Positions 16,351 to 25,239 of a stretch of DNA of 46,510 nt are shown piece by piece; positions within the stretch are counted from its first letter, which is position 1; each line of letters opens with the position of its first letter. The translations under genes were made by a program, and so were the position numbers. Where the stretch lies: assembly GCF_017811755.1 (NCBI RefSeq), contig NZ_JADDJF010000025.1, positions 1 through 46,510 on the forward strand, written 5' to 3'. The notes under the pieces are model-generated. The model was not told the origin of the DNA, searched no databases, and saw nothing but the letters and a program-made list of their open reading frames with translations. This stretch comes from Pararhodobacter sp. SW119 (GTDB lineage: Bacteria > Pseudomonadota > Alphaproteobacteria > Rhodobacterales > Rhodobacteraceae).

Positions 16351-16944
16351 TCATACTGCCTGCATGACGGCGGTATCTGACAGGTGCAAGCGTTTCTCGA
16401 CGCGCCGACCTTCGCCGTCGCGCCACGCGGAGGCGCCAGGCCGGGGCCTGCGAGGTGATCCCGGCCGAGGGCCGCCTCGCGACCGCCCATGATGTGGACC
16501 GACGTCGCGGCTAACATCGGCTCCCTCGCGATGGCCCAGTCTATTCTCCTCAAGAACCCGGGTAAGTCGAAGGCGCCCTTCTTCGGCCATCTCGAGCAGC
16601 ATCGCGCGCACCTCGGGCGAAAGACGACTGATCCCTCTCAGGTTTTCCATCCTCGCAAGCTCACGCTCGAGCGCCTTGTTCTCCGCCAGTGCCGAGTGCA
16701 GATCGCGCTCCGTGACCTGGCTGTCGGTGTCCGTTTCGTAGCGCCAGAGCGCCAGCAACATCGGCAACGCGAAGGCGATCGCCATAAAGGCTTCGGCGAC
16801 GGTCAGGCCCATGATGGCGTCGCGTCGATAGTTGCGGTCGGTATCGGCCCAGGAGGGAAGGCGCGGCATGGCTTATCCCCGATCGGTACCAGTGCGGGGT
16901 ACAGCCGTACCCAGAGGCAGCGCCCGCGCAGATGATTTCTGTGC
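16351..16944 (-). pseudogene. Truncated second copy of the ZorB-like OmpA gene with the tail of a ZorA-like gene
   Basis: From ATG 16869 the first 110 residues match the intact gene at 2916-4082 at about 84 percent by eye (MPRLPS, DTDRNYRR, MGLTVAEAF, ERDLHSALAENKALERELAR). Similarity stops near 16537 and unrelated sequence follows to a stop at 16351. Upstream, 16873-16944 encodes an end (LGTAVPRTGTDRG, stop) like the C-terminus of the ZorA-like protein at 4086, with the same 3-nt gap between stop and ATG. The fragment therefore spans the junction of the two genes. The OmpA domain is missing, and a Leu-to-Pro change sits in the membrane helix. It is a relic of a second, diverged copy of the system. 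Confidence 0.85.
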
Positions 16945-17196
16945 TGAGAGGGTTCAGATCTGTTGAGGCGATTTCTCTTGGGCTCATCGTGTGGCCCGCG
17001 CAGCCACAGCGATCAGGGGGCGGCCTGGCTGACGCGGCTGTGCGCCCGCCTTGAGACTGAGGAGCGCGCGCTGCCGCCGCGCGGCGCGCTGAGCGCTCGA
17101 GCGGCGGGGACCTGTGGCGACAGGAATTGGACGCATAACTGGCCGGTGCCGTCGCGCCCGGGGGAACCGGATCGCGACTGCGGGGGTTCGCTTGAC

Positions 17197-17598
17197 ATGC
17201 TTTCACTCATTCTCAACATCCTCTGGCTGGTCCTCGGCGGGATCTGGATGGCGCTGGGCTGGCTGCTGGCCGCTGTCATCATGGCGATCTCGATCATTGG
17301 CTTGCCTTGGGCGCGCTCGGCACTGAACACCGCAGCCTACACGCTCATGCCCTTCGGCAGCCGCGCCGAAAGCCGCGACGTCGCGTTCGGCCGCTCGGAC
17401 CTCGGCACCGGCCCCCTCGGTTTCATTGGCAACATCATCTGGCTCGTGCTCGCCGGCTGGTGGCTGGCGCTGGGACACCTGGTCAGCGCCGTCGCGATGG
17501 CCTTGACGATCATCGGCATCCCCTTCGCCTGGGCGCATCTGAAGCTTGCCGGCTTCGCACTCTGGCCGGTGGGACGCACCGTGGTGCCGCGCCGATAG
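17197..17598 (+). CDS. yccF: YccF-family inner-membrane protein
   Basis: A 133-residue protein built of two similar halves, each with two membrane segments and a closing I-I-G-[IL]-P-x-A motif (IMAISIIGLPWARSALN; MALTIIGIPFAWAHLKL). This duplicated layout is typical of the YccF/DUF307 family, whose function is not known. The ATG at 17197 is chosen because homologous sequence starts there; a GC-rich GGGGG element lies about 9 nt upstream. A longer upstream frame has no protein-like content. No operon partner is visible. Confidence 0.85.
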   Translation: MLSLILNILWLVLGGIWMALGWLLAAVIMAISIIGLPWARSALNTAAYTLMPFGSRAESRDVAFGRSDLGTGPLGFIGNIIWLVLAGWWLALGHLVSAVAMALTIIGIPFAWAHLKLAGFALWPVGRTVVPRR

Positions 17599-18087
17599 CA
17601 CCGGCGCCGCGCGTCCCGCCCGTGCACGCCGGACGGCATCGGCATTCCCGACCATCGTCGCTGCCGGAACGAAATGAGGGCGCATTCTTGCCGGAAGTGC
17701 TGCTGCCCGGGCGCGGAAACCACTTGAGACGGGGCTGTCGCGAGGAAATAGTTCGCTCCGTCAGGCGCGTAGTGATGCTCCCAAAGGCACTTGAACCGCT
17801 GGCCCTCCGGGCACCGTTTCGTGCGCTCAGAGAGCGGCGAGCTACGCCGCGCTCGCGACGCAGTCCGGAATCGCAACTTGGAAACATCCCCGGACAAATC
17901 TCTCCCCCAACACGGTTTGAGGAGATCCTCATTATTATTGTATGACTTGAATATTGACATATCCGTCTTGTCGGGTACTTTCGAACGATCTGCTGCTGGC
18001 GTGCCGACGCCGGAGGAGGAGGCGGCATCCCGGTGACGCGGATCGCAGGAGCCGGCAGCGAGATGTTGAGAGGGGCGGCAACGAGCG
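17599..18087. other. Intergenic region before the TTT transporter operon
   Basis: About 490 bp. The part near 17700-17890 has a minus-strand frame (RTKRCPEGQRFKCLWEHHYA) with some coding character but no start or family. The right-hand part is AT-rich and carries the predicted promoter and operator described separately. Confidence 0.4.
17931..17981 (+). promoter_or_regulatory. Predicted promoter and GntR-type operator of tctBAC
   Basis: ATTATTATTGTATGAC at 17931-17946 resembles the element upstream of the GntR gene (22172-22190, reverse strand). It lies directly upstream of a TTGACA -35 box at 17954-17959 and a weak -10 (TACTTT, 17976-17981; spacer 16). The AT content contrasts sharply with the surroundings. 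The regulator assignment is inference from motif sharing. Confidence 0.45.
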
Positions 18088-18534
18088 ATGTACAAGACCG
18101 ATCTCGCTTTTGGCATTGGGCTCTTCGCCTTCGGCGCACTGATGGCGTTCGTTCTGATCCCCTTCACCACCTATCAAGGAGTGACCTTCGGGCTGCCCCC
18201 GACGTTTTTTCCGACGCTGCTGTCGGTTTGTCTGATGATTTTCTCGCTCTGTCTGATTGTACAGTCAATCTATCGCATGCGTGTTAGGCGGCCGCGACCG
18301 TCGCCGATCAGCCGACTGAACCTAATGGTCTTTGCCATTGCAGTCGCGATTATCGTCGCCGGTGTCGTGTTGATCCACTACGCCGGCCTCTTCGTCGGCG
18401 CGCCGCTGCTGATCGCGGCGTTGATGTTGTTGCTTGCGGAACGAAGCGCCTTGGTCATCCTGCTCACCTCGACGATTCCAGTCGTAAGCATCTACCTATT
18501 GGCCCGGCATGTGCTCATCATGCCGCTGCCGTGA
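18088..18534 (+). CDS. tctB: Tripartite tricarboxylate transporter, small membrane subunit TctB
   Basis: A 148-residue protein with four membrane segments (about 8-28, 38-60, 78-98 and 105-142) and the TctB-type N-terminal pattern LAFGIGLFAFGALMAFVL with FGLPPTFFP in the first loop. In TTT systems this small subunit works with the large permease TctA and the periplasmic TctC, using an ion gradient to import carboxylates. The tctA start lies 9 nt after its stop, so the two are translationally linked. Substrate specificity resides in TctC and cannot be read here. Confidence 0.88.
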   Translation: MYKTDLAFGIGLFAFGALMAFVLIPFTTYQGVTFGLPPTFFPTLLSVCLMIFSLCLIVQSIYRMRVRRPRPSPISRLNLMVFAIAVAIIVAGVVLIHYAGLFVGAPLLIAALMLLLAERSALVILLTSTIPVVSIYLLARHVLIMPLP

Positions 18535-18543
18535 CGCGTCGCG

Positions 18544-20076
18544 ATGCTTGAGAATTTCGCCATAGCCGCCTCCGAGACATTCACGCTGCTGGTGTTCTTC
18601 TATGTGACGCTGGGCGTGCTTCTGGGCTATTTCGTGGGCGCCCTGCCGGGAATGAACCGAACCACCGCTATCGCGGTCGCACTGCCGTTCACCTTTGCGA
18701 TGTCGCCGGCGATGGCGCTTTCGTTCCTCATCGGAATCAACAAGGGGGGCGCTGCCGGCTCGGCTGTCTCGGCAATCCTCATCAACGTGCCGGGCGAGCC
18801 ATCTTCGGTCGTCACGACCTATGACGGATATCCAATGACCCTTAGCGGGCGCGCTCGCAAGGCGCTGAACATCGCGCTGTTCGCGTCGGTCGTCGGCGAT
18901 GTCATCGCGACACTGATCCTGATCGCGCTTGCCCAGCCGCTTGCCCGTTTCGCCGTCACTCTGGGTCCGATCGAACTTGCGTCGATCCTGATTTTCTCCA
19001 TCACTTTCATCGCCGCCGTCTCCGGCGATTCATTCTTCAAGGCGCTGATTGCCGGAACGCTCGGGTTGTTGCTCTCGGCTCCGGGAATCGATGTGGAAAC
19101 CGGGCTGCCTCGGCTCACCTTCGGCATCGTGAACTTGTATGATGGCATCCCGCTGCTTGCGGTTGCGATAGGCACCCTGGCGCTTTCCGAGATCCTGGTG
19201 CAGATCGATAACGGCTGGCGCGGAGATTATACGACGCCCCAGCAGGAGCCTGGGTCCGAGGACCCAGACGCCAACCGAATGGACCGGAACGAGGCCCGAC
19301 GCGTCGGCAAAGCGACATTCAGTGGAGCGATCATCGGCACACTCGTGGGGTTGCTGCCGGGGCTGGGGGCGACACTCGCTTCATTCCTCTCCTACACTTG
19401 GACGCGGCAGCGTTCGGCCGACCCCCGTGCGTTTGGCAAGGGCGCGCCGGAAGGCGTGGCCGCCTCGGAGGCCGCCGACAACGCCACGGTCCCGGCGTCT
19501 TTAATCCCTGTTTTTGCGATCGGTGTTCCGGGTAGCCTGTCGACGGCACTGCTGATGGGCGCGTTCCTGATGCACGGCCTGACGCCCGGGCCTTTTCTTT
19601 TTCGCGAGAATGCAGATGTCGTCTACGGCATCTATATCGGGATGCTGATGGCCTCGCTGGGACTGATCATCGTCGGCATGTTTGGCCAATACATCCTTCG
19701 CATGGTCATCCGCACGAGGCAAACGGTCATCTACCCAATCATCGTCTTTCTTTGCGTCATCGGCGCCTACATGGAAAGCGGCACGATGTTTGGCGTCTAT
19801 CTGATGATCGGCTTTGGCTTCGTCGGCTACTTCATGAAAAAGCTCGATTTCTCCTTCGTGACTTTTGTCGTCGGCTATGTGCTGGGGCCAATGGCGGAGC
19901 TGACGATCCGGCAATCGCTGATCATCAGCCAGCGCAATCCGGCCGTGCTTCTCGAACACCCGATCGCGTTGATTTTCCTCGTGCTTACCGCATTCTCCAT
20001 CTGGCGCTTCAGCATCGCTGGCTTACGTCCGGTGGAGATCACGCAGCCTTCCAAGGCTGACCAAGACCGCGACTGA
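18544..20076 (+). CDS. tctA: Tripartite tricarboxylate transporter, large permease TctA
   Basis: A 510-residue, roughly 12-helix permease with TctA family signatures: GYFVGALPGMNRTTAIAVAL near residue 28, GINKGGAAGSAVSAILINVP near 62, and a second repeat of the glycine/proline motif GTLVGLLPGLGATLASFLSY near 265. The duplicated motif reflects the inverted-repeat structure of the family. Length is normal (about 500). It sits between tctB and tctC, 12 nt before the latter, giving a B-A-C operon. It forms the inner-membrane channel. Confidence 0.92.
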   Translation: MLENFAIAASETFTLLVFFYVTLGVLLGYFVGALPGMNRTTAIAVALPFTFAMSPAMALSFLIGINKGGAAGSAVSAILINVPGEPSSVVTTYDGYPMTLSGRARKALNIALFASVVGDVIATLILIALAQPLARFAVTLGPIELASILIFSITFIAAVSGDSFFKALIAGTLGLLLSAPGIDVETGLPRLTFGIVNLYDGIPLLAVAIGTLALSEILVQIDNGWRGDYTTPQQEPGSEDPDANRMDRNEARRVGKATFSGAIIGTLVGLLPGLGATLASFLSYTWTRQRSADPRAFGKGAPEGVAASEAADNATVPASLIPVFAIGVPGSLSTALLMGAFLMHGLTPGPFLFRENADVVYGIYIGMLMASLGLIIVGMFGQYILRMVIRTRQTVIYPIIVFLCVIGAYMESGTMFGVYLMIGFGFVGYFMKKLDFSFVTFVVGYVLGPMAELTIRQSLIISQRNPAVLLEHPIALIFLVLTAFSIWRFSIAGLRPVEITQPSKADQDRD

Positions 20077-20088
20077 AGGGAGGACACA

Positions 20089-21084
20089 ATGTCAACAGTT
20101 GCAGAACTGACCGCCACACTTGCAAAGAACGCCGTCGCAGGCGGCGCCATCGCTGCGGCAGCGCTTGTTGCGCTCGCCGGGCAGCCCGCTCAAGCACAGG
20201 ATTGGCCGCAGGAGGACATCACCATAGTCGTTGCCTATCCGGCAGGCGGCGGAACAGATGCCGCAATCCGTGCGATGGTCGACATCCTGAGCGAACAATT
20301 CGGACAGAACGTGCTGGTCCGGAACGTCGGCGGCGCCGGAGGCGGTGTGGCCGCAGCTCAGGTGATGCGCGAAGATCCAGATGGCTACACGCTACTTGCT
20401 ACCAATTCGACCTCGATCACGCTCGCGCCACTGGTGGAGCCGACCGCCTACAGTCTCGAGGATTTCGAGACCGTGGCCATTCTCGGAGAATTCCAGAACG
20501 CGGTCTTCGCGAACAACGACAAGCCTTTCGACACCCTCGACGAGGCAATCGAGACGGTCAAGTCCGAGAACCGGCCGCTTTCCTTTGCCAGCCAGTTGGC
20601 CATCGACCGGTTGCTGATGCAGTACATCGCGCGGGAACGCGGGATCGAACTTCTGCCGCTGCCCGTCAGCGGTGGAGCTGGTGCAACGCAGGCGGTCTTG
20701 GCCGGTGACGTGGATCTTTCCTTCTCGGGCGGCTCTTGGGCACCACTGGTCAACGCGGGCGATGCAAAGGCGCTATTTGCCGCCTCGCACGGTCGGCTCG
20801 CAGTCATGCCGGACCTCGTCTCGATGGAGGATCTGGGCTTCGAGTTCGGCGTGACAAGCCACATTTCGCTTCACGCTCCGGCGGGCACTCCGGAAGAGGT
20901 CCTGCAAGCGATCTCAAACGCCTTTGAGCCCGGGGTGAAGGGTGAACGGGCGCAGAACGTGGGTGAAGCCCGTTCAATGGACATGACCTTCAGGGGCCTT
21001 GAGGAGGCGCGTGAAGTCATCGCGAACGAGCGAGCGACTTACGAGGCAATGCTTGAAAGCCTGGGCGAGGCAGCCGACGACTGA
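20089..21084 (+). CDS. tctC: Tripartite tricarboxylate transporter substrate-binding protein (Bug/TctC family)
   Basis: A 331-residue protein with a signal peptide ending near AQPAQAQ at residue 43 and the Bug/TctC opening strand DITIVVAYPAGGGTDAAIR, followed by GQNVLVRNVGGAGGGVAA. These two loops clasp a carboxylate group through main-chain contacts in known Bug proteins. GGGAGGA precedes the ATG. As the last gene of the operon it is followed by strong hairpins. The bound ligand is unknown; neighbouring genes suggest a hydroxy- or oxo-carboxylate, or a branched or unsaturated dicarboxylate. Confidence 0.9.
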   Translation: MSTVAELTATLAKNAVAGGAIAAAALVALAGQPAQAQDWPQEDITIVVAYPAGGGTDAAIRAMVDILSEQFGQNVLVRNVGGAGGGVAAAQVMREDPDGYTLLATNSTSITLAPLVEPTAYSLEDFETVAILGEFQNAVFANNDKPFDTLDEAIETVKSENRPLSFASQLAIDRLLMQYIARERGIELLPLPVSGGAGATQAVLAGDVDLSFSGGSWAPLVNAGDAKALFAASHGRLAVMPDLVSMEDLGFEFGVTSHISLHAPAGTPEEVLQAISNAFEPGVKGERAQNVGEARSMDMTFRGLEEAREVIANERATYEAMLESLGEAADD

Positions 21085-21140
21085 TCGCGAAGCGCCCCTC
21101 CACCCGGTCCCAAGAGTCAGGGTGGGGGCTAAGGAAACTT

Positions 21141-21171
21141 TGGCGCGCTGCTCAGTCATTGCAGCGCGCCA
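21141..21171 (+). terminator. Strong hairpin after tctC
   Basis: TGGCGCGCTGC at 21141-21151 is perfectly complementary to 21161-21171 (11 bp, 9-nt loop). A second, weaker stem (CCACCC with GGGTGG near 21100-21126) lies just before it. No long T-run follows, but position and symmetry fit a terminator between two converging operons. The rest of 21172-21395 holds nothing I recognise. Confidence 0.65.
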
Positions 21172-21395
21172 GCTTTACGGGAACAGAAACCGATCATTGC
21201 CGTGCCCCGAAGTTTGGCGGGAGCACCGCCGAAATTCCAGATTTTCGCTTGGTTGAGCGTGCAACAAGAGGCAGCGTCTCAACCGTTTGACAGCAGCCGG
21301 CGACCCGATCTCTGGTGAGGTCGAAGAGACTGCTTGATCCTCCGTCGGCCTGAATCACGCTCGGAGGATGGAAGCGACGGCTCCATCGCGACCGC

Positions 21396-22100
21396 TCAGG
21401 GCTTCGCTGCCTTCTTGCCGCTTTCCTCAGTAATCAACGGTATCGCTGCGGCGGCGGCCTTGGCAACGTGGTCGCGCGCCAGTTCTTCCGCCCGCGGCTG
21501 ATCGCGGGCCAGCAGCGCCTCGACGAGCGCGGTAAGTTCGGCGACGCTGTCCTTGATTCGACCCGGCGCCTTCAACGACGTTGCACGCAGAAGAGTGATG
21601 CGGGCATTGAGCATGTAGAGGCAGCTTCCCAGCGCTTCGTTGTTGGTCCCGCGGACGAGGCAGTCATAGAAATTGTTCTTCGCGGCCAGACGCGCCTGCG
21701 GATCTGCGTTGCGCCGTGCGGCACTTCGGATACCGGCGAGCGCCGTAACTAATGCTTTGCGTTGATCCTCGGTTGCATTCTCGATGAAGAGACTACAGGC
21801 GAAACTTTCGAGTTCGCTGCGAAGCTGATAGATGCCGTTCGCCTGCTCGGACGTTATGCGCGCCACGAATGGCCCGCGATGGGGCTCGACGGTTACGACC
21901 CCCTCGGATTCGAGCTGGCGCATCGCTTCGCGCACGAGCGTGCGACTTACGCCGGTTAACTCGCAAAGTTCCCGCTCGGGAAGATGATCGCCGGCCTTGA
22001 AGCGACCAGTCGCGATGGCAGTGCGAATACTCTCGGTCACCGAATGACGCAAAGGAGCAGCGACGCGCTCGACGCGAAAACTGGAATCGGATTGTGACAT
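21396..22100 (-). CDS. GntR-family transcriptional regulator, FCD subfamily
   Basis: A 234-residue regulator. The N-terminal winged helix (about 15-85) has the GntR pattern SVTESIRTAIATGRF-x-AGDHLPE-x-ELCELTGVSRTLVREAMRQL. The all-helical C-terminal part (95-225) with QLRSELESFACSLFIENA fits the FCD ligand-binding domain. The ATG at 22100 has GAAAGGG about 11 nt upstream. It is the last gene on the minus strand of the catabolic island, 144 bp after the SDR, and converges on tctC. Members usually repress adjacent catabolic operons and release DNA on binding an acid metabolite. Candidate operators lie at 17931, 22172 and 26982-27076. Confidence 0.88.
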   Translation of the reverse strand: MSQSDSSFRVERVAAPLRHSVTESIRTAIATGRFKAGDHLPERELCELTGVSRTLVREAMRQLESEGVVTVEPHRGPFVARITSEQANGIYQLRSELESFACSLFIENATEDQRKALVTALAGIRSAARRNADPQARLAAKNNFYDCLVRGTNNEALGSCLYMLNARITLLRATSLKAPGRIKDSVAELTALVEALLARDQPRAEELARDHVAKAAAAAIPLITEESGKKAAKP

Positions 22101-22171
22101 GTGCGAGCATACCCTTTCAAGCAAGGCATCGGGAACAGCAGCGAAACTATACGTCGCTCGATGGCTTTTTC

Positions 22172-22190
22172 GATACCATAATAATACAAT
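22172..22190 (-). promoter_or_regulatory. Candidate GntR operator upstream of the regulator gene
   Basis: On the minus strand this reads ATTGTATTATTATGGTATC, an AT-rich island about 75 bp before the regulator start. It shares ATTATTAT-K-GTAT with the element before tctB and resembles the GTATTAGCATCATAC element at 26986-27000. It suggests autoregulation. Confidence 0.45.
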
Positions 22191-22243
22191 AGCCTGCTTC
22201 GGCTGCAAAGGCTACCGCCTCATCCTGTGGTGTCATAATCGCG

Positions 22244-23020
22244 TCAGCGGGCGAGCCAGCCGCCGTCTACCGGTATGATGGCGCCCGAGATATCACGCCC
22301 AGCATCGCTGCACAGAAAAGCGACCATCGCGCCCACGCTTTCGGCGGCGACGAACCGGCCCATCGGATTCCGTTCCGCGGCGTAGCTTTCCGCCAACCTC
22401 TCGAAATCGGCGCCGGTTTCGTCGGCCATGCCGCGGATGCGGCCCAGGATCGCCTCCGTTCCCACCGATCCAGGGCAGACGGCATTCGCCGTGATCCCGC
22501 TCTTCGCGCATTCGATGGCAAGGGCGCGCGTCATGCCGAGTAGCGCCGTTTTCGTTGTCACATAGTCGATGCGGTTCTCTGCGCCGCGATACCCGTAATA
22601 GGACGCGATGTTGACGATGCGTCCCCAGCCGCGATCCTTCATTCCGGCTATGAGCAGCCGCGCCAAGTGGAATGGCGCGGTCAGGTTGACGTCGAGGGCG
22701 CGTTGCCAGCTGTCGGGGTCGAATGTGTCGACCGGCGCGAAATGCCGGACCACGGCATTGTTCACGAGAACGTCGATTGCGCCGAGCCGCTCCTCTATGG
22801 TGGACACCAGCGCCTCGATCCGGTCGCGGCGGGACAGGTCGGCACCAAAATACTCGGTGTGGATATCGTGGCGTTGGGCGAGTTCGCCCGCGATCCTCTC
22901 GCCCTCGTCTTGCGGCGCGAGTCCGTTGAGAGCCACTCTGTAGCCCGCCGCGGCCAGGCATTCGGCGATGGCAAGGCCAAGCCCGCCGACCGATCCGGTG
23001 ACGAGCGCAGTGCGGGTCAT
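22244..23020 (-). CDS. SDR-family NAD(P)-dependent oxidoreductase
   Basis: A 258-residue classical short-chain dehydrogenase: cofactor motif TGSVGGLGLAIAE (TG-x3-G-x-G), NNAVVRHFAP, catalytic Ser in NIASYYG, YVTTK (Y-x3-K), and PGSVGTE after the active site. The closest functional guess by pattern is the 3-hydroxybutyrate or 2-hydroxyacid dehydrogenase group. Its start overlaps the stop of the MmgE/PrpD gene by 4 nt (ATGA), showing operon membership. It probably oxidises a hydroxy intermediate in the island's pathway. Complete and normal in length. Confidence 0.88.
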   Translation of the reverse strand: MTRTALVTGSVGGLGLAIAECLAAAGYRVALNGLAPQDEGERIAGELAQRHDIHTEYFGADLSRRDRIEALVSTIEERLGAIDVLVNNAVVRHFAPVDTFDPDSWQRALDVNLTAPFHLARLLIAGMKDRGWGRIVNIASYYGYRGAENRIDYVTTKTALLGMTRALAIECAKSGITANAVCPGSVGTEAILGRIRGMADETGADFERLAESYAAERNPMGRFVAAESVGAMVAFLCSDAGRDISGAIIPVDGGWLAR

Positions 23021-24390
23021 GGCGCGGCCGCAGCCATGCGGACGATGACGGCGGCGTCTGGTGCACTGTCAATCTTCCAGAGCGCGGCAATGAGTCCCTG
23101 AATGTCGCCCTTGAATCCGGCGGCCTTCGCCGCGGTCGAGAGTTTCGTTTCGAGCGCGCCATCGGTAAGCGGGCGCGCGCGCGACCCAGCGGCGTGGTCG
23201 ATCTGGCGCCCGATGCGTCGCCCGTTGCTCAGATGGACCGTGATCTCTATGGAATCGATGCCGTGAGCATCACTGTCCGTGAACTCGATCTCAGGCCGAC
23301 CGGCGGCCAGCGTCGCGGCGGCCGCGGCATCGCCGAACTCCGCCAGTCCGGCGGTTCCACGTAGAAGGGCGATCGCCACCGCATGCTGTGCGCTGACCTG
23401 GGTTTCGCGACCGGTCGCGGCGTCGGCGCGATCGGTGCGCTGGCGCAGAAGCGGATGGCCGGTAAGTTCGATCCGGGCGACATCGGGCAGGCGAAGGCCG
23501 TCCGCTTCCCGCATGTCGAGCACGGCTTCGATCACCGGGTTCAGCACCACGCCGACGGGATAGGGCTTGTAGGTATTGCTCGCCGCTTCCCAGTGGCTGC
23601 CGAGAGCGGCGGTCAGCGCGTCGATGCGCGGCGCGTCGGCGTAGACGCGAAGGTATCCGCGCGTGCCTGAAAGCGGCCGGGCAGGGCCGGTCAGTCCCTG
23701 TGCCGCCAGAAGGGCCGACATGAAGCCAAGCCGTGCCGCATTGCCGACACTCACGCTTTTCGCCATCGTCCCCAGCGTCTCGACCAACCCCGCCGATTGC
23801 GCTGCTGCTGCCGAGAACGCGTGGCGCATCCGTTCCGGCGAGAGACCGAGCAGGTGGCCCGTTGCCGCAGCCGCGCCAAAGATCCCGCAGGTCGATGTGA
23901 TGTGCCAGCCGCGCGCGTAATGCTCGGGCGACATGGCGTTCCCTATGCGGCACTCGACCTCACAGCCGAGGATAAAGGCGCGTAAAAGGTCGCGCCCGGC
24001 GACGGGCTTTCCCGTCTCGGACCTGGCTTCGGCCAGGGCGAAGAGCGCCGGAAAGACCGGTGCCGCCGGGTGTATGATCGTGGCCTCGTGCGTGTCGTCG
24101 AAGTCGAAGATGTTGGCGCCGGCGCCGTTCAGGCATGCGGCGAGCGCCGGATTGGTGCGCTCGCCCCGCCCGATCAGCGTGCAGTTCCCCGGTGCGGCGA
24201 AGGGCGCCTCGGTCTCGAGCAGGATCGAGATCGCCTCCTCTGCACACCCGGTGAAGGCGGTGGCGAAGATGTTGACGAGCGAGCGCCGCCCTGAATGCAG
24301 CAGGTCCTCGGTCAGATCCGCATGGCCCAGTTCGGCAGCGAATGTGGCCAAACGGTCTTCGGCTGCTCGATCCTGGGCCGGTCGGTTCAT
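23017..24390 (-). CDS. MmgE/PrpD-family protein (first of two)
   Basis: A 457-residue all-helical-plus-lid protein. Family markers: FDFDDTHEATIIHPAAP (about 95-112), which holds the conserved Asp, Thr and His of the active site, WHITSTCGIFGAAAATGHLL, and NTYKPYPVGVVLNP. The family includes 2-methylcitrate dehydratase, cis-aconitate decarboxylase and iminodisuccinate epimerase, so it acts on di- and tricarboxylates. ATG 24390 follows CAGGAG at a spacing of 7; the TTG at 24408 overlaps that site. It overlaps the next SDR by 4 nt and follows the MBL gene by 27 nt. A second family member lies at 31723 in the divergent operon. The exact reaction is unknown. Confidence 0.88.
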   Translation of the reverse strand: MNRPAQDRAAEDRLATFAAELGHADLTEDLLHSGRRSLVNIFATAFTGCAEEAISILLETEAPFAAPGNCTLIGRGERTNPALAACLNGAGANIFDFDDTHEATIIHPAAPVFPALFALAEARSETGKPVAGRDLLRAFILGCEVECRIGNAMSPEHYARGWHITSTCGIFGAAAATGHLLGLSPERMRHAFSAAAAQSAGLVETLGTMAKSVSVGNAARLGFMSALLAAQGLTGPARPLSGTRGYLRVYADAPRIDALTAALGSHWEAASNTYKPYPVGVVLNPVIEAVLDMREADGLRLPDVARIELTGHPLLRQRTDRADAATGRETQVSAQHAVAIALLRGTAGLAEFGDAAAAATLAAGRPEIEFTDSDAHGIDSIEITVHLSNGRRIGRQIDHAAGSRARPLTDGALETKLSTAAKAAGFKGDIQGLIAALWKIDSAPDAAVIVRMAAAAP

Positions 24391-24417
24391 CTTGTTACTC
24401 CTGCTCAAGGGGCGTGG

Positions 24418-25221
24418 TCAGATCTGTCGGGGCGGCGCGTCCAGACGCGCGACCATGCCCTCGAATTCCTGGGAGGGGGCTGGGTACAGCGCCATAACAA
24501 GTGGGTCGTGGCCCGGGATCACGTGATCGGGGCCATCGGCCAGGGCGTGGATGCGGCGGAAACCTTCGAGCATCTCTATCGCGTTTGCGACAATCGGGAA
24601 TGGCCGCCCGCCATGCATGTTGGCGTAAAGATGAGACGCGTCCGAGGCGATGACCACCCAGCCGCGCCTGGTAAGGACCCGCACCGCCTGGAGCCCCGAC
24701 GTATGTCCACCGATCCGGTGGAGGCTGAGTCCCGGCTGGATCTCGGAATCGCCGTCGTGGAAGTCGACCCGGCCTGCATGAACGTGACGCACCATCGTCA
24801 CCACGTCTTCGACTTCGAACGGTCGGGCGAATTCGGCGTGGCACATGCAGCGGCCGGTCGCGAACGCCATCTCGCTGTCCTGAAGGTGAAATCGCGCTGA
24901 TGTATAGTCGCCCAGCGTGCCGGCGTGATCGAAATGCAGATGCGTGAGGACTACGTCCTCGATTCGATCCGGTGCAATGCCGAGGCGGTGCAAGAGCGCC
25001 GCAGGCGGATGCAGCACCTGCCGATTGCGTCGGGCTCCGACCTCTTCCGAGAAGCCGGTGTCGATCAGCACTACGCGATCGCCGCGCCGTGCGACCCAGA
25101 CAAAGTAGTCCAGATCCGAACCCTGATCATGCAGGTCGCCGCCGATGAAATTCATCGCATCCGTGCGCCCCGCATGGTGGCCGTAGCGTAGGGCAAAGAG
25201 TTCGAAAGGTTCGACGGTCAT
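24418..25221 (-). CDS. MBL-fold metallohydrolase, lactonase-like
   Basis: A 267-residue metallo-beta-lactamase fold enzyme with the zinc motif THLHFDHAG (H-x-H-x-D-H), GGHTSG for the next His, SDASHLY for the bridging Asp and PGHDP for the last His. This pattern and the N-terminal FALRYGHHAGR fit the AttM/AiiA-like N-acyl-homoserine lactonase group, whose members also hydrolyse other lactones. In this operon, between an SDR and MmgE/PrpD, a lactone intermediate is a more likely substrate than a quorum signal; that is inference. ATG 25221 is preceded by GGAGGG-like sequence. All metal ligands are present. Confidence 0.85.
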   Translation of the reverse strand: MTVEPFELFALRYGHHAGRTDAMNFIGGDLHDQGSDLDYFVWVARRGDRVVLIDTGFSEEVGARRNRQVLHPPAALLHRLGIAPDRIEDVVLTHLHFDHAGTLGDYTSARFHLQDSEMAFATGRCMCHAEFARPFEVEDVVTMVRHVHAGRVDFHDGDSEIQPGLSLHRIGGHTSGLQAVRVLTRRGWVVIASDASHLYANMHGGRPFPIVANAIEMLEGFRRIHALADGPDHVIPGHDPLVMALYPAPSQEFEGMVARLDAPPRQI

Positions 25222-25239
25222 GAGGGAACCCTCCTGTGT

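Noticed and set aside
24418-25221. Annotating the MBL protein as a quorum-quenching AHL lactonase
   Set aside because: The fold and motifs fit that group, but the operon is catabolic and no LuxI/LuxR genes are nearby. Only the broad lactonase-like call is supported.
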